A stretch of 64,000 nt of DNA from Capra hircus (GCF_001704415.2 NC_030826.1:57555362-57619361); one strand, 5' to 3'. Numbered from the stretch's first letter, positions 41,672 through 53,081 are shown. The notes: generated by a model not told the origin, from the letters alone. Numbers and translations are program-made.

Positions 41672-42740
41672 CTAGGATTCTTTGGTTGCGCGCAACAGAG
41701 GTCAGCTCTGGCCAGCTTAATCATACCAAGAAGTTTCTCAGAGAGATAATGGGTAACTCAGAGAATCAAAAGGGAAACAGAATATCCAGGTTTTGGAGGG
41801 CCAGTAGCAAAGCCTGCCAAGATCTGTGATGATGGATGTGTGCTGGTGGACAGTCTCTGCAAAGGGCTGACCCCAGGATGACTCAGAAACAACTCTTTTC
41901 TGCCCCTGTTACCATCATTTCAGTTTTCGAATCTGAGAAAAGAAAATCTGATTGCCCTAGTCAAGTGGGGGTTTCTCAAAATCAGAGTGCTGTCTCCAAA
42001 AAAGAAGAGGTAGTGATTCTGAGCATGTGAGCCCCTCCCAGACACAAACCCTCTTTAAAGACTATCAAAATATTTACTGACGCAGGAGGACATTATAAGA
42101 GCAGACTTTGTATTTATCTTTGCAGTCTTTATCTATGTATCGTGTAATAGTAAAGCTCCTCATGTAAAGAGGACTTTGGAAATCACTTAATTTATTCTGA
42201 TGTGCCCATTTCACAAATCAAGAAACTGGGTGAACTTGTCCAAGTCTTCACAGCCAGGTGGTGGTAGAGATGGGACCCGAAGCAGGTCTCTTGAGCTGTT
42301 GGGTGGTCCTGCCCTGTTCCACTCTGCCTCGCTCGCTGGCAGATGCCTTGAAGTTACTTGAAAGCATGCTGCCTTCCGTGCGTTTGGCCATTCCTTCCGC
42401 AGCCTTACAGTTTCAGTTGAATTGCTTTAGGCGTCTTTGTGACGTGTGTATCCATGCCTAGACTCTAGATGCTAAATCACTCAGGTTCACATTGCTTTTT
42501 ATTGTTGCTCTGATTTCAAATAGCAACCTAAATGCCTAGGATACAATGGTGCTGATTCTTACGCTTGGCTCTGGGGGAAGATCCAGTGAAAGAAAAAGGC
42601 TGCCAGCCCATCAGTCTGAATGCCAGTTACTTGTCTGCCTGCAGAAATGATCTCTAATTAACATGACCTTGGGGAGTAGCTTTCTCCTCAAACATCATAT
42701 GTTTAGTTTTTGTTTCCAGCCAAAGGAAATACAGTATCTT
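41672..42740. other. Unassigned intronic sequence
   Basis: No gene or repeat recognised. Confidence 0.4.

Positions 42741-42784
<44 letters not shown>
42741..42784. repeat. (TG)n microsatellite, about 20 units
   Basis: TGTGCG then uninterrupted TG to 42782. Likely polymorphic. Confidence 0.97.
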
Positions 42785-43558
42785 TGACCAAAGCCAAGTT
42801 TGGGGGAGGGGCACAAGGCAGTTTATTCATGGGTCCATTAAGCTGGCTGGTAGAAACAGTTACCCTTTGTAAAACCTTGTATTGTTAGACTGCTTGGCTG
42901 ACAGAATTTTTATTTCGGATATGTCAGCTTTATTGTGGATGTCATAGCCTTTATAGATATAAGGCTTTGCTTCAGATCCAATATACTGCATGGCAAAATA
43001 GTGCTCTTTCATCTAACAGTGCCTATTGTGTTCATCTCACTGAGCTAGTTAGCCGAGTGCAGAAGACGTGGGCAGTGTGGTCTCCGAACCCCGAGAGCTT
43101 CTCAGCCAGCCAGTGGTGGGAGGATGAGGGCAAGGAAATTGTGTCTGGTTGCAAAAGAGGAAAGAGAGCGAAGACTCCTTTGTTAAAAAAAAAAAAAAAA
43201 AAATCCTGCCTTTTACCCAATGGTCAAAGAATTTAGAATTGAAACCAACCTCAAAGATAAGGTAGGTCGTGGCTGAAGCTTGTGACTGGCCAAGGATCGC
43301 ACCGCGGAAGGCAGAGCTGGAGAAGGAAGGAGAATTAAGCTGTATGTTTCAGTTACAGCATCTCAGTGACCACACCTCTGATTTTCAAAGGTGCCGGACC
43401 TATCCCCTTACTTCTGAGATCCATGTGGGTTTCTAAAAATATAATTTTTTTTTTCCTCTCAGAAAATCTTCCCCACAAAGCTTTCAAATTACAATTATCT
43501 TTTCCTTTAAAAAAAAGTCAAGTTGTAACATATGCACAGAAAAACGAATCTTTCTTCT
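42785..43558. other. Unassigned intronic sequence
   Basis: A run at 43184-43203. No other feature recognised. Confidence 0.4.
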
Positions 43559-43559
43559 T

Positions 43560-43681
43560 CTTTTTTTCTAAATTAAAAAAATAATAAATTTGGGGGGCAG
43601 ACTGCTCAAGTCATGGGATCTTAGTTTCCCAACCAGGGATCGAACCACCGCCCCCGCGTTGGGAGCACCAGGGAAGTCCCA
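43560..43681 (-). mobile_element. CHR-type tRNA SINE, antisense
   Basis: T-rich lead, ATGGGATCTTAGTTTCCCAA, CCAGGGATCGAACCACCGCC and GCACCAGGGAAGTCCC. Confidence 0.88.
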
Positions 43682-44250
43682 AAAGACAGATCTTAGAGAA
43701 TTGGTACGAGTGTCTACATCCCTGTGACCACTGTTGAGATCAAGTCAAAGCATTTCTAACAGCACAGAAGACGTCCTGGTACTCATTCCCAGGCAAGATA
43801 TAGAAGAGAACACAGAGTAGAATCCATTCAATGATATTCAATAACGGGCAAAATCTCTCTGTGGTTATTGAATAGCAGCTGTCTGTTAATAGCAGCTATC
43901 TCTTAACTGCTATTCTGAGTTACTTTACTAGATAGATGCTGTCTGTTCCTTTGTATCAGTGCGGTTATACTCATGCTCTCCTCTGTGGCTGCTTCTTCTG
44001 CCTTGAGATTCATCCGTGAGCACGTTGCATTAGACGACGATGACGATTGTCATTGTTTTCCTGAAGAGGAGCCCATTGCATTTTTAAACTGCCAACTGTC
44101 CATTCTGCTGTGGCTGAATACATGGGTGTTTGAGGGCTATTAGAAGAATACCCACAATGAATGTTTTGTACACGTGTTTTGGCGGACATGGACACTCATT
44201 TCTCACGTCTATGCCTAGGCATGGAATTGCTGGGTGATAAGAGTAGGTAC
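43682..44250. other. Unassigned intronic sequence
   Basis: TAGCAGCT/ATAGCAGCTATC words recur at 43870-43905. No other feature. Confidence 0.4.
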
Positions 44251-44251
44251 A

Positions 44252-44528
44252 CGGAGAAGGCAATGGCAGCCCACTCCAGTACTCTTGCCTGGAAAATCCC
44301 ATGGACGGAGGACCCTGGTAGGCTACAGTCCATGGGGTCACTAAGAGTTGGACACGACTGAGCAACTTCACTTTCACTTTTCACTTTCATGCATGGGAGA
44401 AGGAAATGGCAACCCACTCCAGTGTTCTTGCCTGGAGAATCCCAGGGACGGGGGAGCCTGGTGGGCTGCCATCTATGGGGTCACACAGAGTCGGACACGA
44501 CTGAAGTGACTTAGCAGCAGCAGCAGCG
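44252..44528 (+). mobile_element. Bov-A2 SINE
   Basis: Two BovA units (GGAGAAGGCAATGGCAGCCC and GGAGAAGGAAATGGCAACCC) joined by TTCACTTTCACTTTTCACTT and ending in (AGC)n. Well preserved. Confidence 0.95.
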
Positions 44529-44674
44529 TGGGTATACATTTAGTTTCAGTAGATTAACCATTGCTGTTTCACAATTGGAAATACATTTTCTTACAATACT
44601 AGTCCATGATTATTGTTACTAGTGTTTTCTCCATTTTAAAAGTTAAAAAAAAAAAGAGAGACTTCAGATAGTTA

Positions 44675-44762
44675 AGGGAACTTCTTTTATTTATTTATTT
44701 TAAAATATGTGCTTCTATTTATTCATCTGACTGTGTTGGGTCTTAGTTGTGGCACGTGGGAG
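44675..44762 (-). mobile_element. CHR-type tRNA SINE, antisense, part split off by an L1
   Basis: TTTATTTATTTATTTTAAAA lead and TTGGGTCTTAGTTGTGGCAC, then the SINE stops at GTGGGA. The remainder resumes at 45058. Confidence 0.8.
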
Positions 44763-45057
44763 TTTTTTTTTTTTAATTTAAAAAATTCATTTATTTTTAC
44801 TTGGAGGATAGTTGCTTTACAGTGTTGCGCTGGTTTCTGCCGCACATCAACACTACTCAGACACGTGCGTCCCCTCGCTCTTGAGCCTCCCTCCCGCCTC
44901 CCGACCCATCCCCCACCCTTGGTTGTCAGAGAGCTCACTTTGAGCTCCCTGAGCCTCGTAGCACATCTCCGCTGGCTGTCTGATTGCAGACATGGTAATG
45001 CAAATGTTTTAATGCTGCTCTCTCGATTTGTCCCCACCCGTGGGGTCTCTGATCTTT
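44763..45057 (-). mobile_element. L1 LINE 3' end inserted in a CHR SINE, antisense
   Basis: T-rich tail in reverse, GGAGGATAGTTGCTTTACAG, TGAGCCTCCCTCCCGCCTCC, TGCTGCTCTCTCGATTTGTC. It interrupts the SINE halves on either side. Confidence 0.8.
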
Positions 45058-45206
45058 GTTGCAGCATGTGGGATCTTTTAGCTGCAGCACATGAACTCTT
45101 AGTTGCAACGTGTGGGGTCTAGTTCCCCGACCAGGGATCGAACCCAGGACCCCTGCATTGGGAACGCAGAGTCTTAGCCACTGGACTTAGCCACTGGCAA
45201 GTCCCA
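45058..45206 (-). mobile_element. CHR-type tRNA SINE, antisense, second part
   Basis: GTTGCAGCATGTGGGATCTT, GACCAGGGATCGAACCCAGG, and a duplicated ACTTAGCCACTGG just before the terminal CAAGTCCC. Confidence 0.85.
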
Positions 45207-48200
45207 AGCAAACGTCTTTCAAAGATGGCACCTTTAGTGCACACATCTCTGCTGCTTCCCCAAATCCCACTTAAACAATGGGTACAGGACCTCGTGAACA
45301 GCCTGCTCCTTCCGCTCGTCGAAAGGATGGTCAGTTGTAACTGGACCCGGTGTCTCTCCTGATATCTGTGCTTTAAAGGGCTAATGGGCAACGAAGTTTG
45401 ACACAAGTCAGCGCTGAGTCCCAGTACCTGGTCCCCACTGCTGGGGCCTCAAGTCGATCTGGGAGCCCACCAGACATTCCCAAGTGAGCCGATGAGGTCA
45501 CGTTCAAATCCAAGCCTACAAACTGAAGGAAGGCAGGCTTGAGACAGTGCCTCACAATCTGCCTTCCACACACCTTTGGCCCCTTTCTCCAGCATTTCCT
45601 GAAATAAATAGAACCTCCCACTCTGAGCACCCACCCTTGAAATCTCTTGTCTAATTCTGTCTCCTTCTTGCCTGATCACCTGGGCTGAAGGGAAGGAGGA
45701 AGAAGGAGAGACACTCAAGTCTTCTCTACTGCCAGCGGCAGCCTTATTCCTTATCGCAGTCAGTGCTCACAAACCCATTCTGGAGATGTGGAAACTGAGT
45801 CTTGCGGAGGCTCCAGCAGTACAGTAGACTCTTATTATCATTCACAGTAGTATCTGTGACCCACATGCTGCCTGGATCACAAGTATGGAGGCACTTGTGA
45901 ACCTCCGGCCCTCTACTGGAGCGTAAACTCCTGGCCGGCAGGTCCTTGCCTTGCATCTGGCTGTCGCAGCCTCCTGCGCGTGGGAAGCAGCTCAGGCTTC
46001 TTACACACAGGAAGGGACTCAGGCCTGGGCACTGTTCTCCATCTGGGTGTAGTCTTTCCCGAAGCGCAGCAGGAATTCGGGACATTTCCGCCCTGACTCC
46101 TGCAGGAACTCTCCCAACTGCCTCAGCCCTGTAGACAGCTCTGATCTGACAGCTCCTGTGTGAATGGCTTATTTAGCCTGTGGCACCTGCCACCTTGCAT
46201 TATATTGCCATTTACCCTTTCTCTGTGGGTGTGCTGTTTCCCCAAGCAGCTTTGAACATCAGGGACTGGGGTGCTGTCTTTTGTATACGGAGCCCTTCAG
46301 TATCTTGCACGCAGTCAGCGCTGAGTCAGAGTCAAGTCCGAGGCTGTGACATCCTTGGATCTGAGCGTGTTTGCCGTGGACACCATGTTTCCTCTCCTGG
46401 GCCTGCGTTCCATTTCCCCAGCCTCTCCCTGCTGAACCGTTGTCCCCATCTGTCCCTCTCCCTACCTCGCCCCTCCTGCCCCCACCGCCATCTGACATTT
46501 CCCTGGGAGCAGCGGGAGGGCTGTGCTGGCAGAAACCACGGCTCAGGCTACCGTCTAATTGGTCATGACAGCCCAGAGCCACAGGGAGGGTGTTCTTCCA
46601 GGAATCTGGAGCAGGGGTGCTGGGAACTGCAGTGCAAGGAACCCCCATACGTGTGGGAAGGAGGCAGGGCAGACTGGCCAGCTGGCTCCCTGGGTGCCGC
46701 TGACGGGAGCAGGTGGATTTGAAGCCTGTTACTACCGGGAGGACGAGGAGGGAAGCCTCATGTAACAAAGGAGATGTGACTTCCAGGCTCCTCTGCTTCG
46801 TATATTAGGAAATAGGTCTTCTGTTGTGACCAGAGGCCTGCTGAGTTGATCGAAGGAGTTCCCTGCCGCCTGCCCGAGGCATCCTCATAACTTAGAGCCC
46901 CTGGGCTGCAGTCAAAAGAAAGGGAGGCTGATTGGCAGGCTGCTCTGAATGGGATTTGCATTTCATTATGTTAACATGGCCCTGTATATACATATAAAAA
47001 GCTCCGACTTCTTTCCTGTCCTCATTTTCTGTATCCTGCCCCCCCCCCCATCTTTCTTCTCTATCCCGTTTGTTCGCCTTCATTCATCCTCTCCTTTCAT
47101 TTGATTCTTTCATCCAACAAATGTGTGTTCGGCCTCTATTATGTGCCCAGCGCTGTGCTGCCCACCAGTTAGGCTGCAGTCCTTGCCTTCGTGGAGTCTT
47201 GAATTTAGACAGAGAGACAGGCAGCCTGCTACACGTGGCGCGTGCCTGCCGTCGTGACGGGCCTGGCCGTAAGAAGCAGAAGCGTGGCCTGTCATCGCGC
47301 AGGAGGGCCCTCCCCTTCAGGTGGCCGCGGGGCACTGAGTCGGCTCGCTGTGCTGTGCGCCAGGTTCTCGCTGACCGTCTGTTTCATGCACAGTGTCAGT
47401 ACCCTGCGTATGTCAGTCCCAGCCTCCTAGTTCATCCGCACACCGTCCCCTCTGGAGTCCACACGTTTGCTCTCCACGTCTGAATTTCCTCCTTCTGGGT
47501 AAAAGGCGGCACCGGGACCCACCGTGAGCACGGTGACTCTTCCCAGGAGTTACCATCAGCTCCAGGGTGCCGTCTCCTTTCCCCAGGATGGTGGGACTGC
47601 TCTGGGGAGAGAACGCCACGAGTCTTGGGCACCACTGGGTGCTAACCGTGCCCTAGATTTGAAGGCTGCTGTTTGCTTTGATTTGAAGGAGCTTGAGATC
47701 CACAGTCCTGTTCTCAACTGGAGGCGGGACCGGGGGTCTCAGGTTCCCAGCCTGAAGATTCTGTGTGTTCCCTGTGTGCTCACCTGGGGGCAGGGGTGTG
47801 GTTTGGGGAGCCCAGAGCTCTGGTTTGCGACTCAGAGCAGGACTGTGTAGCTTCTACTAACCGTGCCAAGAAGGGGGAAAGTGGACCCTGCAGCCTCATC
47901 TCAGAGAAGCAGAGCTTGTTTACCATCATCACGGCTCATCCCTTTCTGTCCCCCACTGCCGTTAATCCAGACACAACAGTGCACATATTAAGTAACACTT
48001 TCCCCTTAAAAGCTTGCAAGCTATTATCTTTAATCCTTTTCCTCCCTTATCTGTCCATTCCTCTGATCCATACGATGCATTCCGTCATCAAATCCTATGT
48101 ATTATATTAAAGAAAAAAGATCTGTCCAGTTCAGATAAATCCCCCAGGGGACCAGGCAGTTTGTATAGAAGGCAGGCCAGCTGGTAAAAGACAGTGGGGA

Positions 48201-48360
48201 GGTGTGGGGCCTGAGGCTAGCTGAGGAACGCTTGCCCAGCCACGGGACTTCTTTTTTTCTTTTAAAGAGATAGGCTCACAGAAGTTACCTAACTTGCCCA
48301 AGTTCGGGTAGAACCAAGATTTGAGCTAAGTCTTGATGACTCTACCACACTGTGGGCCTC
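45207..48360. other. Unassigned intronic sequence, longest repeat-poor block
   Basis: About 3.1 kb with no recognised SINE or LINE; C run at 47040-47050. Open frames include 46180-46722 (+, 180 codons) and its antisense 46768-46259 (169 codons), and 47070-47483 (+). None shows a recognisable domain, signal peptide or splice pattern I can defend. Confidence 0.45.
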
Positions 48361-48362
48361 TC

Positions 48363-48710
48363 CCTCTTTCTAAAGAATTTTCTTACTGCATTTTGGCCGC
48401 GCCAGGCCTTCGCTGCAGGCCTTTCTCTGGGTTCGGGGAGCAGGGGCCGCTCTCTGATTGCAGTGCTCAGGCCTCTCGTGGTGGCGTCTCTTGTTCAGAC
48501 CTCAGGCTCTAGGCTCGCGGGCGTCAGTAGCTGGCGGCATGCGGCCTCGGTGGTTGCGGCTCCTGGGCTCCAGAGTGCAGGCTTAGTAGTTATGGAGCAT
48601 GGGCTTAGTCGCTCCACGGCACGTGGGATCTTCCTGGACCAGGGATCGAACCTGCCTCTCCTGCATTGGTAGGCAGATTCTATCCCACTGAACCATCAGG
48701 GAAACCCCTA
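48363..48710 (-). mobile_element. CHR-type tRNA SINE, long form, antisense
   Basis: TTTGGCCGCGCCAGGCCTTC, CGTGGTGGCGTCTCTTGTTC, GTCGCTCCACGGCACGTGGG, ACCAGGGATCGAACCTGCCT, CCATCAGGGAAACCCC. About 345 bp and CpG-rich. Confidence 0.88.
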
Positions 48711-49400
48711 TGGAACTTCTCAAAATGTGCCCCTGTTGGGCTGTAGCCCAGGAACCCGTGATACATAACCCTACCTATGAACTTTGCATGGCAATGTGAC
48801 ATGAATTTCAGAAATTGCTTCCTTGGAAAGAAACACTTTCTTCCCATAATCCCACTCCTTGGAGATGCGGTGTCAGGCCTCCTCTCCCTGCTGTGAAGAA
48901 CATCCAGTCAAGGGAAACACGCGACCGCCCTCCGTCTTTGTAGCTCTGCAGGCGGAGTCTGTCGTGGAGCAGGACTGCCCGCTCCCGTGCTGGGCTCCGT
49001 TCGCCCAGGTCACTTGGTTTGTATTTCGGATGTTCGTTTGTGAGAACTTGCCTGTGGGCAGCCAGGATGGAATCTTTTTTGAGGTCAGAAAACCTCTAGG
49101 GTTAGCTTAGCCTGCGGACCGGGATGTGCTGGTCTGCTCTGTTAGGGGAACAAGAAAACTTCGACCCTAAGTGACACCTTATCTACAGGAAACGACAAAC
49201 AAATGGATAATCTGCCCGGTCTGCCATCCCCAAGTCCCCGTTGTGCAGGGGCAGACGAGCAGTCTCCTCTCCTACTTTAGAAGCTGCTGTAACATCTCTG
49301 CATCCCAGGTGGTGAGTGGATTCGATTTTTCAGAGCATCCTGGCAGCTCTCACTCCCCTTAGCTCACTCTTCTGTCCTCAGGGGGAGGTCAGAACGCTAA
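48711..49400. other. Unassigned intronic sequence
   Basis: No feature recognised. Confidence 0.4.
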
Positions 49401-49404
49401 ATTT

Positions 49405-49660
49405 AAGTTAAATTTCCAGCACTAACATCTCCAGGTTTGCCAGACCAGATAGAGAAAATGAAGCTTGACCATGCTCATAATTTATGTATCCATCATGGCG
49501 GGCAGTCTCTACCTATTAAAATCTTTCCCCTTCTCCAATAAAACTCGACCTCCTGGCCTGGACTTCTGGATGTCAAGGCCTCTAAACTGCCCCAGGGCAT
49601 GAAGTTCTAAAGGCTCCTTCATCTTGAAAAAACACTTTCTTAGAACTAACACAGAAGCTT
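49405..49660 (+). mobile_element. Possible LTR-like fragment
   Basis: GACCATGCTCATAATTTATG, CATCATGGCGGGCAGTCTCT, TTCTCCAATAAAACTCGACC (an AATAAA signal in a pyrimidine-rich setting) suggest the end of a retroviral-type LTR. No coding region nearby; weak. Confidence 0.3.
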
Positions 49661-49704
49661 CAGAGATAGATGGCCTTGAGCCGGTTTGCTATTTTCTGCC
49701 TCTG

Positions 49705-49838
49705 GGCTTCCCAAGGGATTGAACCTGTGTCTCTTGTATCTCTTCAATTGGCCGGCAGATTCCTTGCCACCAGGTCCCCTGGAGGAGGAAATGGCAACTC
49801 ACTCCAGTATTCTTGCCTAGGAAATTTCATGAAGAAGA
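49705..49838. mobile_element. Fused SINE scraps (reversed head then forward BovA)
   Basis: First a reversed tRNA-SINE part (GGGATTGAACCTGTGTCTCT, GCCGGCAGATTCCTTGCCAC), then in forward orientation GGAGGAGGAAATGGCAACTC and CACTCCAGTATTCTTGCC. Two opposite fragments meet near 49776. Confidence 0.65.
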
Positions 49839-49839
49839 G

Positions 49840-50150
49840 CACACACACACTCACACTCACACACTCTCACACACACACACTCACACACACACACACACTC
49901 ACACACTCTCACACACACACACTCACACACACTCACACACACACTCACACACACACTCACACTCACACACTCTCACACACACACTCACACACACACTCAC
50001 ACACACACTCACACACACACTCACACACACACTCACACACTCTCACACACACACTCACACACACTCACACACACACACACTCACACTCACACACTCTCAC
50101 ACACACACACTCACACACACACTCACACACACACACACACACACACACTC
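49840..50150. repeat. Long (CA)n / CTCACA compound microsatellite
   Basis: About 310 bp built only of CACACA with regular CT-for-CA changes, giving CACACTCACA and ACACTCTCACAC units in a higher-order pattern. It begins right after a BovA fragment. It keeps frames open on both strands (His-Thr-Leu-Ser repeats), which are not genes. Confidence 0.98.
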
Positions 50151-50962
50151 GCTCCTCTAGAGGCTGCCGTCTCCTCTGCACAAGGGGTGGCTGAGGCCTG
50201 TTCACTGAAGTCAACTGAAAGGCGGAATCGGCACGCTGGCTCTTATCTTCCACCTAACAGGCCTGTTTCCCACCTTGGTGACAGTTGACCTGCGTTCACA
50301 GCCAGTCACAAAGCTATCCTACGTTTCACACGCCCTTTGCCCCAACGATCTCTTCCTTGGCTCGAGTTGGTCAACAACCAGCCTCTCTTGTTGTTCTCGG
50401 TGGGCCCAAGTCCTGATACACGTGCAGAGTTAGTAAGAAATACATGAAGGTTGTTTGGCGTGGAGTGAAGTAAAGTCTTCAAAGTAAAGTGCTTTGTCTT
50501 CATCCACGGCTGGGAGGGGGCTTGGAATGCTATCCTCTGAGGTCGTGGTGCTCAGTTGCATGAAGATGACACCATCAACACAGAGAACAGAAAACATGCT
50601 GGGATGCTGTAGGCGGGCCTCTCACTGACCTGACGCCCTGTCAGCACTTTTCACCACGTGGTGTCTGGAGGCTGCCCCCTTTCACACCTGTTATGCCCAG
50701 TCTTGACACACAGCACCCCGCAGTGTTTGGGGCTGGGGTTTTGGGCCTGGGGGCTCTGCCTCTGAGGTTGTGCAAGACCTCTGTTCCAGTGCAGGGGGCA
50801 TTCCTTCCTCAGTAGGTGCTGCTGACTCACGTCCTTGTCATCAGTTTTCAGATGGGGCTGTTGTTTGGCCGTGAATGGGCCTTGCTGTCTGTCGATATTA
50901 TGTGCTTTCTTCTTTTTTTTTTCCCCCTTCTGCTATCATCACAAATTGTGTTTAATGATTTA
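50151..50962. other. Unassigned intronic sequence
   Basis: T run at 50911-50922. No feature recognised. Confidence 0.4.
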
Positions 50963-50964
50963 TT

Positions 50965-51578
50965 TTACTTTTAAAAGATTTTATTGGGCTATAGTGGCTT
51001 TACATTGCAGGTTAGTTTCAGATGTAAAGCAAACTGATTCAGTTATACGTGTCTATATACATACATGTTTATTACCATATGCATTCTTTTTGTTATTTTT
51101 TTAAAAATCGGAGTATAATTGCTTTACAATGTTGTGTTGCTTTCTGCTGCTCAGTGAAGTGAGTCAGTTTTCTGTAGACATATGCCCCCTCCCTCTTGAA
51201 CCTCCCTCCCACCCTCCACTCCCCACCCCGCCAGGTCAACACAGAGCACGGAGCTGAGCTCCCGGCGCCACGCCGCTGCTTCCCACCAGCATCTGTCTTA
51301 CACATGGTGGGGAATGTGTGTTGATGCTGCTCTCAGTTTGCTCCGCCCTCTCCTTACCCGACTTGTGGATGTGCTCATTCTCTATGCCTGCCTCTCTATT
51401 CCTGCCTTGCAAATAGGTTCATCTGTGCCATTTCTCTGGATTCCACATAGATGCATTAGGATAGGATATTTGTTTTTCTCTTTCTAACTTACTTCACTCT
51501 GTATGACAGATTCTAGGTCCATCCACATCTCTAAAAGTGGCCCAATTCCTTTCCTTTCTATGGTTGAGTAATACTCCG
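50965..51578 (-). mobile_element. L1 LINE 3' end(s), antisense
   Basis: TTTATTGGGCTATAGTGGCT and, again, GGAGTATAATTGCTTTACAA: the 3' start appears twice (50985 and 51108), so two truncated copies abut. Then ACTTCACTCTGTATGACAGA, AGGTCCATCCACATCTCTAA, GGTTGAGTAATACTCC in the usual order; the copy stops abruptly at 51578. Confidence 0.88.
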
Positions 51579-51713
51579 TCGTCTAGCTCCTCCGCGAGCA
51601 TCCCTCCGCATCAAGCTCTCCAGTCGCTCTCTTGCCCTCACTTCTTCTGGCTGAATTCACTTCCCCCCATTTCTCTGTGTTAACCGTTTTCTCTAATGAT
51701 CTCTCTCATGTGA
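51579..51713 (+). repeat. Inverted duplication, arm 1 (132-135 bp)
   Basis: TCGTCTAGCTCCTC, GAATTCACTTCCCCCCATTT and GATCTCTCTCAT recur, reversed, at 52139-52270 with about a dozen substitutions and one 3-nt gap. It sits exactly between two L1 fragments and is not L1 itself. Confidence 0.93.
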
Positions 51714-51930
51714 GAAGAGATATCTTCTTGCTTTTTGACATTCTCCTCCATTTATAGGCTATTACAAGATGTTGAATATAGGTCTCTGTGCTATTTACAG
51801 TAGGTCCTTGTTGGTTATCTATTTAAATAAAGTAGCGTATCTGTTAATCCCAAACTCCTAATTTATCCCTCAACCGCAAAAACATGTGTATTATTCTTAT
51901 ACTTCCTTTTCTGGGGTCAAGTTATTGAGC
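51714..51930 (-). mobile_element. L1 LINE 3' UTR fragment, antisense
   Basis: GGCTATTACAAGATGTTGAA, GTAGGTCCTTGTTGGTTATC, AATCCCAAACTCCTAATTTA: reversed L1 3' UTR of a different piece from the one before the inverted-repeat arm. Confidence 0.8.
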
Positions 51931-52138
51931 ATGCCTAGTGAAAATTTGGTTTCGAGAAAGTCATATAGCAAAAACCGCTGAAAAATTAAGGAAAGGAAAG
52001 GAAGGCACAGACGTCTAACTGGGTTGTGTGAAGTTGGTCAACGTCCTTAACGTTGCTTTTTTCTCTTCTGTGTGAAAGAGAACGGATAAACGCGAACTAA
52101 TCTTCAGAAATTCTCTAGATGCGAGTGCAAGGTTGTTG

Positions 52139-52270
52139 TCAGATGAGAGAGATCGTTAGAGAAAACAGTTAACACACAGAAATGGGGGGAAGTGAATTCA
52201 GCCAGAAGTGAGGGCAGGAGAGCGATCGGAGAGGCTGATGCCGATGGATGCTGGCAGAGGAGCTAGACGA
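52139..52270 (-). repeat. Inverted duplication, arm 2
   Basis: Reverse complement of 51579-51713; flanks on both sides differ from arm 1. The 425-bp spacer holds the L1 fragment and unassigned sequence. Confidence 0.93.
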
Positions 52271-52829
52271 GACCAGGCTGATTGGAGGATCCAGGAAGTG
52301 AGGAGGAAATAGCCTCGGGTGCTAATTTGGGTTTAATCAGTGGGGAAATGACCTTGTCTCCCCAGGCCCAGAGGATGCAATTAAAGGCTCTGTGACCGAC
52401 TAAATGCTGGGAAAACAATGATTAATGAATTAAAGGCTGCTTGAACTGCCCGGTGTTGGGGATACAATGGTTAATAAAACATGCTCTTCTTGCCCTGTGG
52501 CCCACGGGGAAAGAGGACGTTAATTAAAGAATTACACAAATAAATGTGAATTTCAACCCTGATGGATCCGCCTACAGCAGAGGGACGTGGCACCACAGGG
52601 GCAGGTGATAACCAGGCTGGCCCAGGGAACGGGTCCAGAGAGGGAGAAGAATCAACCAGGGTGGACAGTGCCTCCCAGCAGGGGAACAGAACGGGCCAGG
52701 GACCAGGAGGGCACGGAGACTTAGAAGGTGGCAGAAATATGGCTGTGAAGTTGAGTTGAACCAACCAGAGATGGATTCTCTGTGTCCCACTTGACTTTTG
52801 TTCCCTTAAAAATTACCAAGGGTAGGTGG
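52271..52829. other. Unassigned intronic sequence
   Basis: Several 'ttaatgaattaaaggct/attaaaggctc' words recur at 52378-52438, a hint of a degenerate local duplication. No gene recognised. Confidence 0.4.
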
Positions 52830-52900
52830 GTTCAGAGTTGCAGAGTGAAGTCAGTCAGCAAAACAAACATCATATATTAACACATGTATATGGAATCTGG

Positions 52901-53025
52901 AAGGAAATGGCAACCCACTCCAGTATTCTTGCCTGGAGAATCCCATGGACAGGGGAACCTGGCAGACTATAGTCCATGGGATTGCAAGAGTCGGACACGA
53001 CTTAGCGGCTAAACCGCCACCACCA
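52901..53025 (+). mobile_element. BovA SINE inside an L1
   Basis: AAGGAAATGGCAACCCACTC to TCGGACACGACTTAGCGGC. Target duplication TGGAATCTGGAA (52891-52902) and TAGAATCTAGAA (53026-53037), 10 of 12 matching. Confidence 0.92.
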
Positions 53026-53081
53026 TAGAATCTAGAAAGGTGGTTCAGACGATCCTATTTGCAGGGCAACAATGGAGACGC

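Noticed and set aside
46180..46768. Overlapping 180- and 169-codon frames on both strands
   Set aside because: Mirror frames in GC-rich DNA; no domain or defensible splice sites.
49670..50194. His-Thr-Leu-Ser repeat protein
   Set aside because: It is a translation of the CA/CTCACA microsatellite and of a SINE fragment.
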